A DNA stretch of 64,000 nucleotides, from contig JAEZMD010000002.1 of the NCBI GenBank assembly GCA_023435745.1, positions 124,001 through 188,000 of the forward strand, given 5' to 3'. The notes below the pieces were generated by a model. It was not told where the DNA came from. It did not search any database and saw only the letters and a list, made by a program, of their open reading frames with translations. The stretch comes from Bacillota bacterium (GTDB lineage: Bacteria > Bacillota > Clostridia > Acetivibrionales > DTU013). Each line of letters begins with the position of its first letter. Positions within the stretch are counted from its first letter, which is position 1. Shown here one piece after another: positions 9,410 through 20,061 of this stretch. A program made the position numbers and the translations under genes.

Positions 9410-12400
9410 ATGCTTCTTGATGGCTATTCAATAAAGAAAAAAATGCAGGAAGACAACGATACCATCCTTTATAAGGGTTATGACAATATTGGAGGGCATT
9501 CTGTACTTATAAAGCTTCTAAAGAAGGAGTATGTCACAGCTGAAGATATTGAGTCGCTGGAGCATGAGTTTATAATAACTGAAAGTATTGCCGATAATGG
9601 CGTGCTTAAAGTATTGAAGGTCATTAACGATGGAAAGAGCGCCGGCCTTATCATGGAGGGATTTAATGGAGAAGCTCTTCAAACGCTGTTTCTAAAACAG
9701 TCATTATCGATGCGGCAATTTCTAGAAATCGCTGCCGGGATTGCCGGAGCGATGAAGCAGATTCATGACCGGGGAGTCTTGCATCGAAATATTCATCCGT
9801 TGAACGTGCTTGTCAATTTTGAGAAGAATGAAGTAAAGATAACCAATTTCAGGTCAGCGGTCTTTTTTAATGAGGTGAAGGAGGAGAGCAGGGACAAAGG
9901 CTGGCCTGAGGAGTTCCTTCCGTATATGTCCCCCGAGCAAAGCCGTCGATTGGAGGCGCGGGAGGATTCCCGCTCCGATCTTTATTCACTTGGAATCATT
10001 TTCTACAGGCTTCTTGCAGGAAAGCTCCCTTTTGAAGCAGAAAACCCTGTGGAGACAATTTATTCACATATTGCAAAAAAACCGGTTCCTCTTTTTGAGA
10101 TTGATAAGACTATTCCGAAGGTCATTTCCGATATTGTAGAAAAGCTGCTGGAGAAGAAGCCGGAAGACCGTTATCAGACAGCAGAGGGCTTGAAAGCAGA
10201 TATTGAAAAATGCAGGCTGCTATTGAAAATGAGTGGCGGCAATGGAGAAATAGAGGCTTTTCCTCTCGCTCAGGAGGATGTCAGCGATGAGTTGAAAATA
10301 CCTCAAAAGCTTTATGGCAGGGAAAAGGAGCTGCGGGTACTGCAGGAGAGCTTTGAAGCAGCCGGAAAAGGGAGCCTTGAATTTGTAGTGCTATCCGGGT
10401 ATTCCGGTATTGGAAAGAGTGCCCTGGTTCATGAATTTTTACGAATTGCGCGAAAAAGCGGAGGACGATGTGCCTATGGAAAGTTTGACCAATATAAAAG
10501 AAGTACGCCATATTCAGCATTGCTTCAGGCATTAAGCTTCATCGTTAAGAGAACCCTGGCGGAAAGTGAGGAAGAGATACTTGCGTGGAAGGATCGGATC
10601 CTTGAATGTCTGAAAGGAAATGTGCAGTTGATGATTGATATGATTCCGGAGGTTGAGAGGATCACCGGGATTCAGCCGGCTGTTTCCAGGCTCCCGCCTA
10701 AAGAGGATCAAATTCGTTTTGATACGACTTTATTAGATTTTATACAGCTTTTTGCCATAAGATCACAACCTCTTGTTCTGTTTATAGATGACCTTCAGTG
10801 GGCCGAAGCCGCCAGTCTGAAGCTACTGGAGCATCTGTCCGCCGACGTCGGAAAGAGATGCATCTTTTTAATTGCAGCATACACGGATAATGAAGCGGAG
10901 AATGAACATTTACTGAAGCTGACACTTGCGAATATAAAAAAATCGGTCAATCAAATAAAGGAAATTCAATTGAAGCCTCTTGAGTCCTGGCATATTAACA
11001 CTCTATTAAGCTCGGCTCTGCACAGCTCGCCGGATATTACCATGCCGCTGGCAAAAATTTGTCATGAAAAGACCAGAGGAAACCCTTTTTTCTTAATACA
11101 ATTTCTATATTCATTGAAGGATGAAGGAGTTCTCTGGTTCGACAGGGATCAAAAGAGATGGGTGTGGAATGAAAATGAGATTAATCAAAAAAGCGTGATG
11201 GAAAATGTAGTTGCGGTCATGATAAAAAAAATAGGCAAACTGCCGACGGAGACCATTGAAATATTGAAAGCGGCAGCTTGCATTAATAACAGCTTTGATG
11301 CGCAGGCCCTTTCTATTATAATGGGAAAGAGCCTTGAAAGCATTAAAAGAGACCTATACAAAGCAGTAGAGGAAGGGCTTCTGATTCTTAAGGCAGATGA
11401 GTACAGGTTTGTGCATGATCGAATTCAACAGGCGGCGTATTCTTTTCTGGAACCGGAAACGGACGGAATTATTCATCTGAAAATAGGCAGACTCCTTCTG
11501 GAGAACACTCCTGAATCCGAATTAGATGACAGAATATTTGAGATAGCCGATCATATGAATTATGCCATAGAGCTGATAACCTCCGAAGAGGATCGGCATA
11601 TACTGGTTCAGCTGAATTTCAACGCAGGAAAAAGGGCTAAAGGAAGCTCTGCATATGAAAGAGCTCTGGAATATTTCCAGTTCGCACTGAGACTGCTGGA
11701 AAAGGACTGCTGGAAAAAGAGTTATCACAGTACGCTGGAGCTTTTTATTGAAGCGGCTCAGGCAGCTTATGCGTGTACTCTGTATGATCTTATGGAAACA
11801 CTTGCAAAGCAGGCGATAGAGAACAGCAAGGATGTATTGGATCAGGCCAGGGCTTACGAAGTCATGATTGAAGCCTATACAATGAAAAATGATCTGAGGA
11901 AGGCAGTGGATACTGCAAGCTATGCTTTAAGATTTTTAGGTGTCAGATTGCCAAGGAATCCCAATATACTTCATGTTATACTGAGCTATTTAAAAACTCG
12001 GTACTTGCTAAGAGGTAAGACCTTTGAAGATATTATTCAGCTCGGGCCTTTGAAGGAACCAAGAAAGCTTATGGCTGTTAAAATATTAAATAGCGTTGGC
12101 GTGGCTGCGCACTCATGGTCTTTTCGTATGATTGCGTTGATTACCTTCGTTTCAACCAATTTGTGTATTAAATATGGTAATACTCAGGAGTCGCTGGTTG
12201 TTTATTCGGCTTATGGCTATATTTTGTATGGTATGATGGGAAAGGCGGAGGAAGGCTATAAATTTGGAAAGCTTGCGATGGAATTCCTGAAAAAGTTCCC
12301 GCAGCATCGATTTGAGAGTAAGGTCACTTTACTTTTCAATATGATCATACGTCATGGGATGGAGCCCCTGAAAAAAACACTTATTGATTTTCCGTCAAGC

Positions 12401-15400
12401 TATCTGAGCGGTTTTGCATCAGGAGATCTGCTGTCTGCAGGGAGCAACATCCTGCAGTATTTCCAGTATTCCTATTATTCAGGAAGAGAGCTGCCACAGA
12501 TCATTAAAGAAGCGGAGCAGCACTGGAACGCTCTTCTGAAGACCGGACATACATCAGCCATCAATGTTGTCAGGGGAACAATGCAAACAATTTTGAACCT
12601 GAAGGGAGATAGTGCAGATCCCTGCAGACTTGCCGGTACGTATTACGACCGGGATAGAATGATTATGTCAGTTAAAGGTGCAAATGACCGTACTAATATG
12701 TTTAACTTATATCTTAATGAGATGGTTCTATTATTCTATTTCGGAAGGCAAGAGGAAGCGCTGGAAAACATCTCACTGTCTGAAGAATACCAGGATGGAG
12801 CTTGCGGAACCTTTTCAATACCGCTGATGAAGTTTTACAAGGCATTGATTCTTATGGCGAACTACAGGGCTATGCCCAGGCGTAGACGTAAGTGGGCGAA
12901 AACCGTTGTAAATCAATCGATCCGCGATTTGCAAAAGCTTGTTAAAAGATCACCTGAGAATATATCAAATAAATTGTACCTGCTTCTGGCTGAGAAGGAG
13001 CGTCTTATTGGAAATAGCGTTGTGGCGGAGGGGTATTACAGTAAGTCCGTTGAACTGGCTGTTATGAATGGATTTCTACAGGAAGAAGCTTTGGCGAAAG
13101 AACTTGCGGCAGCCTTTTATATGGAAGAGGGAAGAAACGGTCGTGCAAAGAAATGTCTGGTGGACGCCTGTGAGACCTATTCCAGGTGGGGAGCCCATGC
13201 CAAAGTTCGGCATTTGATACGGAAATATCCTGATATGCTTTTAGAATACAGGCTTCAGCAGGATAATCCTTTTCTTGCAAGGAAGGACGCAGACTCTGTG
13301 AAGGGAGTATCGGATTCTCTGGATCTGCTTTCCATTATTAAATCGAGTCAGGCAATTTCAAATGCCATTATACCTGAAGATCTGTTGAAGCTGCTGATGA
13401 GTATTCTTCTGGAAAATGCCGGAGCAGAGAGAGCCGTACTTATGGTAAAAAAGCAAGGGAAACTCTTTGTGACAGCGGAAGGAACATTGGAGGATACCAG
13501 GGTCGATGTGCATCAGAGAGTGTCTGTTGAGAACTGCAGCAGTGTACCTGTCAAGCTCGTTAATTATGTAGAACGGACGGGTGAAATGATTGTTTTGCAG
13601 CAGGACGGGAATTCTGAACTGTTTGAGGGGAACGAGCTGTGGGAAGCCTGGCTTCCAAAGTCAGCCCTTTGTATGCCTATGAAAGCCAACGGTGAGCTTA
13701 TTGGAATTCTATATCTGGAAAACAATTTGATTACAGGAGCATTTACTGCGGACAGGCTTCAGGTGCTGCAGCTTTTATCCTCACAGATTGCCATTTCACT
13801 GGAAAAGGCCTACCTGTACAGAGATATGGAGAAAATTATCGAGGAGCGAACATCGGAGCTGAACAATAAAAACTTTGAGCTGACCAGAATAAATGAACAG
13901 CTGGAGCTGGCAAATCAGGCGAAGAGCCAGTTTGTCGCCAACATCAGCCATGAAATCAGGACGCCGCTTCACGGAATCATGGGTATGAGCGCTCTTTTAC
14001 AAAAAAGCATTAAGGGAGAAGCGGAGCAGGAGTATGTGGGGCTGATCCAGTCTTCGGCAGAGTCGTTGCTGGAAATCATTAATGATATACTTGATGTTTC
14101 TAAAATAGATGCAAACAAGCTGGAGCTTGAAGAAAAGAGCTTTAGTATGACGAAGCTTTTGAATGATGTCTGTATTCCCTTAACACATGCTGCAAAGGAA
14201 AAGAGAATAAAGCTGAGGCTTGAATTGCAGAAGGATATGCCGGACTGTTTTATAGGGGATTCGCTTCGTATCAGGCAGATTGTCAATAACCTGCTGAGCA
14301 ACGCGGTTAAATTCACGGATCAGGGAGAGGTTGGAATTAAAACAAGAAAGCTATCTATGAATGGTTCGAGGGCTGAAGTAGAGTTCATCGTTTGGGATAC
14401 CGGAATAGGCATTTCGGCAGAGAAGCTGGACAGTATTTTTGAAAGCTTCTCGCAGGCTGATTCCAGCATCTCAAGAAGGTATGGCGGAACAGGGCTTGGC
14501 CTGACAATTACAAAAAAGCTTGTGGAACGTATGGGTGGAAGCATTAAGGTTGACAGCACGGAGGGAACCGGAAGTATTTTCAGGTGTACTCTCCCGTTGA
14601 CCGTTGCAAATATTGGCGCGGAGCTGGCTGAGGAATATAATGAATCGGCGTGTACCGTTGAGGCGCTTGCGGAAAAAAGACTTCAAGGCTTGAGGGTTGC
14701 GGTTGCGGAGGATAACCATATTGGACAGGTTTATATTAAAGGATTTCTGGAGCATTACGGCTGTGAGGTCGACGTAGCGCAGGACGGTAACGAGCTCCTG
14801 GCATTAATGAAGCAGAAAAATTTCCACTGTATCATTATGGATAAGAATATGCCGGAAATGGACGGTATAGAAGCCACTACGCAGATAAGAAAGATTGAAA
14901 AGGCCACCCGCCGTAAAATACCCATAATAGGGCTCACTGCCGCCGCAATAGAAGGCGACAGAGAAAAGCTTCTGGAGGCGGGAATGGATTACTATTTGCC
15001 AAAGCCTGTCGATCAAAGTAAACTTTTTGAGATCCTGGGCGATATAAAAGAAGCAATGTGTGGGCAAGATAATGCCATGATGAAGCAAGACGAAGATAAT
15101 GAATTGCATAATGGACAGCGTGATGAGTCGGATTATGAACAGCGTGACGGGTCGCGTAGTGGGTCGTGTGATGGGCAGCGTGACGGGCCTGGCAGGATAA
15201 TTAACCGGCCGGTTTTTCTGGAAGAGGCAAGGCTTTTCGGTTTGGCGCTGATGCGTGAAATCGGAGAGGAGTTTGTGCAGGAACACGATGTTAAATTGAT
15301 GGAAATCAATGAGAGTCTGAAAAGGATGGACCTGAAAGCTGCGCAAAGACTGGTTCATAAGCTGGCCAGCTCGTTATCGCCATTTCATGCCGAGGAAGCC

Positions 15401-15556
15401 CTTGGTTGTGCAAGACATTTGGAAAATAAGCTGTCTGAAATGGAAAAAAAGCAGGGTGACCACGATATGAAAATGTTAGACGACGATTTTCAGATGCTGT
15501 CCCGTATTGTAAAAGGATTGGCTGAAGAGCTGACAGAGCTGCTGCCGGAAATGTGA
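9410..15556 (+). CDS. Giant hybrid histidine kinase with pseudokinase, AAA-type ATPase, GAF, receiver and HPt domains
   Basis: A 2048-residue cytoplasmic signalling protein. Order of domains: Ser/Thr-kinase fold (~1-275), STAND/AAA-type ATPase (~300-700; Walker A with Lys336 in GYSGIGKSA, Walker B Asp460/461), helical TPR-like region (~720-1290), GAF (~1300-1475), HisKA (His1514 in SHEIRTP), HATPase (~1620-1740; [15 protein letters not shown]), receiver (phospho-Asp1811), and C-terminal HPt (His1983 in LVHKL). The kinase fold carries HRN (125-127) where HRD is expected and NFR (146-148) where DFG is expected, so it is probably inactive. I chose ATG 9410 because a GGGGGAGG stretch precedes it; a longer frame overlaps the previous gene. 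No membrane segment: input probably comes through the upstream membrane sensors. A polar, repetitive linker (Asp-Gly-Gln-Arg) joins receiver and HPt. No DNA-binding output is encoded nearby. Confidence 0.9.
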   Translation: MLLDGYSIKKKMQEDNDTILYKGYDNIGGHSVLIKLLKKEYVTAEDIESLEHEFIITESIADNGVLKVLKVINDGKSAGLIMEGFNGEALQTLFLKQSLSMRQFLEIAAGIAGAMKQIHDRGVLHRNIHPLNVLVNFEKNEVKITNFRSAVFFNEVKEESRDKGWPEEFLPYMSPEQSRRLEAREDSRSDLYSLGIIFYRLLAGKLPFEAENPVETIYSHIAKKPVPLFEIDKTIPKVISDIVEKLLEKKPEDRYQTAEGLKADIEKCRLLLKMSGGNGEIEAFPLAQEDVSDELKIPQKLYGREKELRVLQESFEAAGKGSLEFVVLSGYSGIGKSALVHEFLRIARKSGGRCAYGKFDQYKRSTPYSALLQALSFIVKRTLAESEEEILAWKDRILECLKGNVQLMIDMIPEVERITGIQPAVSRLPPKEDQIRFDTTLLDFIQLFAIRSQPLVLFIDDLQWAEAASLKLLEHLSADVGKRCIFLIAAYTDNEAENEHLLKLTLANIKKSVNQIKEIQLKPLESWHINTLLSSALHSSPDITMPLAKICHEKTRGNPFFLIQFLYSLKDEGVLWFDRDQKRWVWNENEINQKSVMENVVAVMIKKIGKLPTETIEILKAAACINNSFDAQALSIIMGKSLESIKRDLYKAVEEGLLILKADEYRFVHDRIQQAAYSFLEPETDGIIHLKIGRLLLENTPESELDDRIFEIADHMNYAIELITSEEDRHILVQLNFNAGKRAKGSSAYERALEYFQFALRLLEKDCWKKSYHSTLELFIEAAQAAYACTLYDLMETLAKQAIENSKDVLDQARAYEVMIEAYTMKNDLRKAVDTASYALRFLGVRLPRNPNILHVILSYLKTRYLLRGKTFEDIIQLGPLKEPRKLMAVKILNSVGVAAHSWSFRMIALITFVSTNLCIKYGNTQESLVVYSAYGYILYGMMGKAEEGYKFGKLAMEFLKKFPQHRFESKVTLLFNMIIRHGMEPLKKTLIDFPSSYLSGFASGDLLSAGSNILQYFQYSYYSGRELPQIIKEAEQHWNALLKTGHTSAINVVRGTMQTILNLKGDSADPCRLAGTYYDRDRMIMSVKGANDRTNMFNLYLNEMVLLFYFGRQEEALENISLSEEYQDGACGTFSIPLMKFYKALILMANYRAMPRRRRKWAKTVVNQSIRDLQKLVKRSPENISNKLYLLLAEKERLIGNSVVAEGYYSKSVELAVMNGFLQEEALAKELAAAFYMEEGRNGRAKKCLVDACETYSRWGAHAKVRHLIRKYPDMLLEYRLQQDNPFLARKDADSVKGVSDSLDLLSIIKSSQAISNAIIPEDLLKLLMSILLENAGAERAVLMVKKQGKLFVTAEGTLEDTRVDVHQRVSVENCSSVPVKLVNYVERTGEMIVLQQDGNSELFEGNELWEAWLPKSALCMPMKANGELIGILYLENNLITGAFTADRLQVLQLLSSQIAISLEKAYLYRDMEKIIEERTSELNNKNFELTRINEQLELANQAKSQFVANISHEIRTPLHGIMGMSALLQKSIKGEAEQEYVGLIQSSAESLLEIINDILDVSKIDANKLELEEKSFSMTKLLNDVCIPLTHAAKEKRIKLRLELQKDMPDCFIGDSLRIRQIVNNLLSNAVKFTDQGEVGIKTRKLSMNGSRAEVEFIVWDTGIGISAEKLDSIFESFSQADSSISRRYGGTGLGLTITKKLVERMGGSIKVDSTEGTGSIFRCTLPLTVANIGAELAEEYNESACTVEALAEKRLQGLRVAVAEDNHIGQVYIKGFLEHYGCEVDVAQDGNELLALMKQKNFHCIIMDKNMPEMDGIEATTQIRKIEKATRRKIPIIGLTAAAIEGDREKLLEAGMDYYLPKPVDQSKLFEILGDIKEAMCGQDNAMMKQDEDNELHNGQRDESDYEQRDGSRSGSCDGQRDGPGRIINRPVFLEEARLFGLALMREIGEEFVQEHDVKLMEINESLKRMDLKAAQRLVHKLASSLSPFHAEEALGCARHLENKLSEMEKKQGDHDMKMLDDDFQMLSRIVKGLAEELTELLPEM

Positions 15557-15765
15557 GAGGCAACGCTGTGATTAAATAAGGGCTTGTCTCAAAGCAGAGA
15601 AACAATTAAATCGGAATACACCGGATATTTCCCGTCTGAGTTCAGATAAATCAATCAATACAATGATTCTTTCCCTGACTTGTCATAATGGCTCCAGTCT
15701 GTTGAATATGCTTTTATATAGTTTTTTACAGACGAAATACCGTTCGGCTTCAAATCGGAGGAAAG

Positions 15766-17280
15766 ATGGATATCAAGCATAAGCAAAAGGTTTTTGAAAA
15801 ACAAATCAATAAATTGTCTAACATTTTTTTAACTGTTTTACTCTCTATACTTGCTATCATACTTGGAGTTCAGTTCGGAAACATATGGTACAAGCTTGAT
15901 GTAAAGCTGGTCAATAAAATTGATTCGGAAAGCTTTAAGAATGTGTTCAAGCTGTCCCTGCCTATCGTAGAGTCTGTATATAACAGCGGAAAATCGAGCG
16001 TTTCGTTTTCGGGAGAGGTCAAGGACCTGTTCGCTAAGGTTTTTGATTTTGATTTGGATTCTCCCACAACAATTTTGAATGCACAGTCCCCGCTTTTTTC
16101 GAATTACTATAATATCGGGCAAAAAGCCTTGCTTGCGCAGCAGAACGCGAAAGACGAGGAGGATGGCAGAACAGGTATAGGCATTGACACGGGGACAGGC
16201 CAAAATACTGATTCAGGAGATAACACCGGAACAGGTAAAGAACCCGGTGTCGTTAATCCTACAGGCGACGCAGACAATGCAGGTACGGGTGAAGGAACCG
16301 GCGCCGGGCAGACAACGGGTGATCCGGGGAAGGCAGCACAGCTGGGACAGACAACCGGCGATCCGGGACAGACAGTACAGCCGGGAGGGGCAACCGGTAA
16401 TCCAGGACAGACAGTACAGCCGGGAGGGGCAACCGGTGATCCAGGACAGACAGTACAGCCTGGGGAGAGTGATAGCGGGAAGAGCGACAATCGACAGCCG
16501 GTAAGCAGTATTGCTTACGAAGAAGAGGAAGAAGAGGATGAGGATGAGAACGACAGTGATTTACTGGCTTTGGACAAAATGGTGCTCCGAAACTTTACAA
16601 AGTTCAAAATAGACATCAGCGCGTTGTTAAAGAAGCCTCTTAACCTGAATCTTTCAAAAAAAGGACCAAAAGTCTTAATTTATCATACACATACCACAGA
16701 GAGCTATGTCCTCAAGGAGTCAGACCTTGGAAAGAAGGATGTTGCAAGTTATAACTCCAATCCCAGATACAATGTGGTACGTGTCGGGGAGGAGCTGGCG
16801 CGGAATCTGAAGAAATACGGTATTGAAGTATTACATAACGGAACGGTTCATGGACCGTCCGCATACAGTGCCTCCATCAATACGGTCCGAAGCTACATGA
16901 AAAGCTACCCGTCTATTCAGGTGTTTATCGACCTTCACAGGGATGCAGTGGGATCAGAAAAGCCGAAGCTGAGAATGGTACAAAAGATTAATGGGAAGAA
17001 TGCGGCTCAGATCATGTTTGTGGTGGGTGCAGACGGCGTGCTGCCCCATCCTCAATGGAAGGAAAATCTGAAATTTGTACTTAAGCTTCAACAAAAGCTG
17101 AATGAGAAATATCCCGGTCTTGCCAAACCGATATGGATCGTGGCCAAGCGTTATAATCAACAGGTTTCCAAACAGGCTATCCTGATCGAGGTGGGCGGAG
17201 ACGGCAATTTGCTCAGCGAATGTCTGGAGAGCACGAAATACCTTGCAGAGGTGCTCGATGAGGTCGTGTCGGGAGAGTAA
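15766..17280 (+). CDS. spoIIP: Stage II sporulation protein P (peptidoglycan hydrolase)
   Basis: A 504-residue protein with one N-terminal membrane anchor (~20-42) and a C-terminal SpoIIP domain from ~300 onward, recognised by KVLIYHTHTTESY, a Pro-Arg-Tyr-Asn-Val-Val segment and FIDLHRDAVG. In the family SpoIIP is an amidase and endopeptidase that, with SpoIID and SpoIIM, thins septal peptidoglycan during engulfment of the forespore. The central region (~130-260) is a low-complexity Gly/Thr/Pro/Gln linker with tandem repeats and an acidic Glu/Asp stretch, longer than in most relatives. ATG follows GGAGGAAAG. In many Clostridia spoIIP lies upstream of lepA as here; gpr, often next to it, is absent and the putative injection locus is there instead. 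Confidence 0.93.
   Translation: MDIKHKQKVFEKQINKLSNIFLTVLLSILAIILGVQFGNIWYKLDVKLVNKIDSESFKNVFKLSLPIVESVYNSGKSSVSFSGEVKDLFAKVFDFDLDSPTTILNAQSPLFSNYYNIGQKALLAQQNAKDEEDGRTGIGIDTGTGQNTDSGDNTGTGKEPGVVNPTGDADNAGTGEGTGAGQTTGDPGKAAQLGQTTGDPGQTVQPGGATGNPGQTVQPGGATGDPGQTVQPGESDSGKSDNRQPVSSIAYEEEEEEDEDENDSDLLALDKMVLRNFTKFKIDISALLKKPLNLNLSKKGPKVLIYHTHTTESYVLKESDLGKKDVASYNSNPRYNVVRVGEELARNLKKYGIEVLHNGTVHGPSAYSASINTVRSYMKSYPSIQVFIDLHRDAVGSEKPKLRMVQKINGKNAAQIMFVVGADGVLPHPQWKENLKFVLKLQQKLNEKYPGLAKPIWIVAKRYNQQVSKQAILIEVGGDGNLLSECLESTKYLAEVLDEVVSGE
16344..16460 (+). repeat. 39-bp tandem repeat in the spoIIP linker
   Basis: Three 39-bp units (starting near 16344, 16383 and 16422), the last two differing at one or two positions, encode Gly-Gly-Ala-Thr-Gly-(Asn/Asp)-Pro-Gly-Gln-Thr-Val-Gln-Pro. 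A more decayed unit precedes them. Confidence 0.9.
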
Positions 17281-17407
17281 CAGCTTCTTAGTGAGTCGAG
17301 GAATACTGTTATGAATTGAAAGGCCAGTAAAGAAATAAAGCAGCCCGGCTAGGAGATATAAAAGTTTTATTTGCGCTTATGAAATCGCGACTGGCAGGTA
17401 ATAATAG

Positions 17408-17734
17408 ATGAAAACAATACAGTCCAGACTCCCGGAAGGATCAGAGCAGCCTATGTCAAGCAGAGTCGAAAGGTTCCGTCAGAAGAGAATCATAAGGAAG
17501 AGAACGGTAACAGCAATATTGCTGTTCTTTTTTCTGCTGACAGGCGGCATGCTTGTGGTGGACTACGGTACAAACCATTTGGTCGAGGGTAGTGAAGGCG
17601 GTGCAATCGCCGCTGTCAAAAGCAGCGACGAAAGTATTGAGATCAAAATCATGAACCGCAGTATTTTTCTAAACAAGCAGTATATTAACCGTGATTTGAA
17701 ATATCTTAAAGAAAAGCTAGACGAAATTTTCTGA
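17408..17734 (+). CDS. Small single-pass membrane protein of unknown function
   Basis: A 108-residue protein: basic N-terminus (~1-38), one membrane segment (~39-58, rich in Leu/Phe), then a short extracytoplasmic part ending in a Lys/Glu-rich helix. I recognise no family. It lies between spoIIP and lepA, where Clostridia often have a short uncharacterised membrane gene, so a sporulation link is possible. The ribosome site is weak. It ends 7 bp from the convergent DUF4180 gene. Confidence 0.6.
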   Translation: MKTIQSRLPEGSEQPMSSRVERFRQKRIIRKRTVTAILLFFFLLTGGMLVVDYGTNHLVEGSEGGAIAAVKSSDESIEIKIMNRSIFLNKQYINRDLKYLKEKLDEIF

Positions 17735-17741
17735 TATGCAT

Positions 17742-18107
17742 TCACACTCTGCTCAATTTCTCAACAGCTTCTTCTTCTGAAGATACAAAGAAGATATCTC
17801 TTCCTTTATTGCTTTCATACATAAAGTCTTTAAGCGGCTTGCTTGTATAACCTGAATAATCTCCTACAATCGCAAACTTAAACTGATAAGTGATGAATTT
17901 TTGCAGAATTTCACCAGCAATCCTTGTACTCAAAACAAAGAAGTCCGGGGTTATCGCTTCTTTGTTTAATACAATAGAATGGCATCCTGTTTCATAATTT
18001 ACAGACATCATGAAATCCAGTGAGGATTGCACATCAGAAATCAAAACTTCATCGCTGTTAACAATTACTATTTCATTACCGCTAGCCGTAATTTTCTTTA
18101 TATTCAT
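17742..18107 (-). CDS. DUF4180 domain protein
   Basis: A 121-residue soluble protein that matches the DUF4180 pattern: an N-terminal Ile-x-Ser-Asp-Val-Gln-Ser-Ser-Leu-Asp segment, a central Ile-Val-Leu-Asn-Lys-Glu-Ala-Ile-Thr-x-x-Phe-Phe stretch, and a C-terminal Phe-Ala-Ile-Val-Gly-Asp-Tyr-Ser-Gly motif followed by Asp-Ile-Phe-Phe. Function is unknown; the fold is expected to be alpha/beta and cytoplasmic. It runs against its neighbours, alone on the minus strand, which suggests an independent unit. An AGAAGAAATTATT stretch precedes the ATG. Confidence 0.8.
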   Translation of the reverse strand: MNIKKITASGNEIVIVNSDEVLISDVQSSLDFMMSVNYETGCHSIVLNKEAITPDFFVLSTRIAGEILQKFITYQFKFAIVGDYSGYTSKPLKDFMYESNKGRDIFFVSSEEEAVEKLSRV

Positions 18108-18313
18108 AATAATTTCTTCTCCTTCGATATACTAATTAATCAACATCTAACCCGACCTCAGGCCAAATACTGATATCTAAATTGCTCTTTTCGACATGAA
18201 GGAAAGTAGAACAGATGCCTAATTGTTGTAATTATCATAGCACAAAATGGGTAAAAATTCAAGTCTTGTTGTTTTCTGAAATGTGTCTATCATATAGAAA
18301 TGGAGGTGTTTCA

Positions 18314-18748
18314 ATGGAGAACAGATTTAACATGACACTCGAGAATATTCATAAAATACAGCTTATGCAGGAATTGCAAAATTGCAATGAAATAACGTTG
18401 AGATATGGACTGACCTTATCCGCACAACAAATACAAAACCTTGCTGAGAGGAGAATACAGGCACTGAAAGATACGGGCAGAATTGAGTTCGGTCAGGGGG
18501 TGTTGAAAAAAATTATTACAGAATTTTGCGATTCCCCCTATATAACTCAGGATAACTATGAGGAAACCATTATAGAACTTCAGGATTCATTTTACTATTT
18601 CAAGAATGAATCAATCGATTTGATTTCAGATGATGAACTTATTTCGTATATGAAACATTATTTCGATGATGTATGCCAGGGCTCGCTGGACTGTCTGAGC
18701 GGTACGCCGCTCGAGGAGCTTTGCCGAGGCGTTCGATTTGACTATTAG
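18314..18748 (+). CDS. DUF6323-like protein
   Basis: A 144-residue soluble, mostly helical protein with a Leu-Arg-Tyr-Gly-Leu-x-Leu-Ser segment near residues 25-35 and a Gly-Arg-Ile-Glu-Phe-Gly segment near 56-62. I associate it with the uncharacterised DUF6323 family of Clostridia, with moderate certainty. The ATG at 18314 is chosen over an upstream in-frame start because TGGAGGTG lies 8-9 bases before it. The following gene, a DUF6179-like protein, begins 109 bp downstream and the two probably form a functional pair. Confidence 0.65.
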   Translation: MENRFNMTLENIHKIQLMQELQNCNEITLRYGLTLSAQQIQNLAERRIQALKDTGRIEFGQGVLKKIITEFCDSPYITQDNYEETIIELQDSFYYFKNESIDLISDDELISYMKHYFDDVCQGSLDCLSGTPLEELCRGVRFDY

Positions 18749-18836
18749 CCGGATGAGCCGGATGATTCATCGTATGAGCCGTATGAACCGGATGATTCAT
18801 CGTATTAGCCGGATGAACCGGATGATTCGCATGATT
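18747..18836 (+). repeat. Three 30-bp tandem repeats between the DUF6323 and DUF6179 genes
   Basis: Units start at 18747, 18777 and 18807, each built on AGCCGGATGA and CCGGATGATTC blocks with few changes. The array begins inside the stop codon of the first gene and stops just before the ribosome site of the second, so copy number would change the spacing of a possibly coupled gene pair. Confidence 0.85.
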
Positions 18837-18857
18837 CGGATTTTTGAAGGAGAATTT

Positions 18858-19874
18858 ATGGAAGAACAGGATTTATCGATTATGGTACTGAGCGGTCTAC
18901 ACGATGAGATGCTGACCGACGAAGAAATCATGAGCATACAAGGTCGTCTGTTGGCGCTTCTCGGAAAGCGGACAGGACTTTATACCATGGGCGACAGCAG
19001 TTCTGTGCCTATTGAGACTGCAGAGGAACTTTTCAGGTCAATTTGTTTTACTATTGATTTGCTGCTTAAGTCAGATTATGATACGAGCGGCATTATTGAA
19101 ACAGGTAACGAGGGTGATGTAAATGCGATCGGTGCCATGAACAAGCTGCTCGAATGTGATGATTTGGATGCTTTGCTGAAGGATGGTCAAAAGAAGATTC
19201 AAAGGCTTGTCGAGATCGGGAAGTGGCGGCTTCGAAAAGCGAAGGAGAGTGCGTTGCCGGTTGACAATATATCATACCAAGATACGATTCGTAGCATTGA
19301 AGGTTTTTTCAAGAAATATGATATTCAGTTCTTTGCCCACGAGATACCCTGCGGTATTGACTATCAGCTTTGCCATGCCGTACCTGAGGAGTTGCAGGGA
19401 ATAAAGTATATTAACGAGTACCTTCGGCGGATTATTGGGGAAAACAGGTTTTGCAAACGATTTGACAGCGAAAAAGTAATCAAGCTGCTTGAAGCCTGCT
19501 GTCCGGATTACAGGGAATTGCTCATCAATATTTATGAACCGGTGGCAGTGAATGCTCTGGGGATTGCATTGCTTGATGATAATGTTACCTGCTCTGCTGT
19601 TACCGGCCTTGATATTACTGAGAATGACAGAAAATGTCTGCTGGAGCTCTTTCAGCAGTGGGACGAGCGGGAACTTGTTAAAAATCTCTGTCATGCCGCC
19701 GTAAAAGTATGTAATGCACTTCATGTTTCAAATGCCACTGATTTGGAATACCTCGAAACTACCGCGGAGAGTTTATGCCCAAGAATTCTTGCGGCTCTCC
19801 CGACACAGCGCCTCGACGGCATTTTCATGTCGCTTTCACGGCCCGATAATGGCCTGCTAAAAACTGAGGAATGA
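18858..19874 (+). CDS. DUF6179-like protein
   Basis: A 338-residue soluble, helical protein with the look of the uncharacterised DUF6179 family: an N-terminal acidic segment with Gly-Leu-His-Asp-Glu-Met-Leu-Thr, a middle segment Glu-Ile-Pro-Cys-Gly-Ile-Asp-Tyr-Gln-Leu-Cys, and a C-terminal Cys-Pro-Arg-Ile-Leu-Ala-Ala-Leu. No enzymatic motif is visible. The ATG at 18858 follows GAAGGAG by 7 bases; the longer frame reads through the upstream repeat array and is not credible as coding. It is likely co-transcribed with the upstream DUF6323-like gene. Confidence 0.65.
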   Translation: MEEQDLSIMVLSGLHDEMLTDEEIMSIQGRLLALLGKRTGLYTMGDSSSVPIETAEELFRSICFTIDLLLKSDYDTSGIIETGNEGDVNAIGAMNKLLECDDLDALLKDGQKKIQRLVEIGKWRLRKAKESALPVDNISYQDTIRSIEGFFKKYDIQFFAHEIPCGIDYQLCHAVPEELQGIKYINEYLRRIIGENRFCKRFDSEKVIKLLEACCPDYRELLINIYEPVAVNALGIALLDDNVTCSAVTGLDITENDRKCLLELFQQWDERELVKNLCHAAVKVCNALHVSNATDLEYLETTAESLCPRILAALPTQRLDGIFMSLSRPDNGLLKTEE

Positions 19875-20061
19875 CCAACTTTGGAATATCATAATTATTA
19901 TGGCAACGCACTACTCATTTTTGCAGTTTTAGGACTATATTTACTGAGAATAGGCCTTATTTTATGGTTATTTATCTATAAAAAGGCTTTATTTTAGAAA
20001 GATTCTGTTCTAAAGTTGCAAAAAAGAGAAGCGTGCTCTGTTTTTGCTATCCATATCACCT

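Noticed and set aside
16309..16460. CRISPR array
   Set aside because: The repeats are contiguous in-frame protein repeats without unique spacers.
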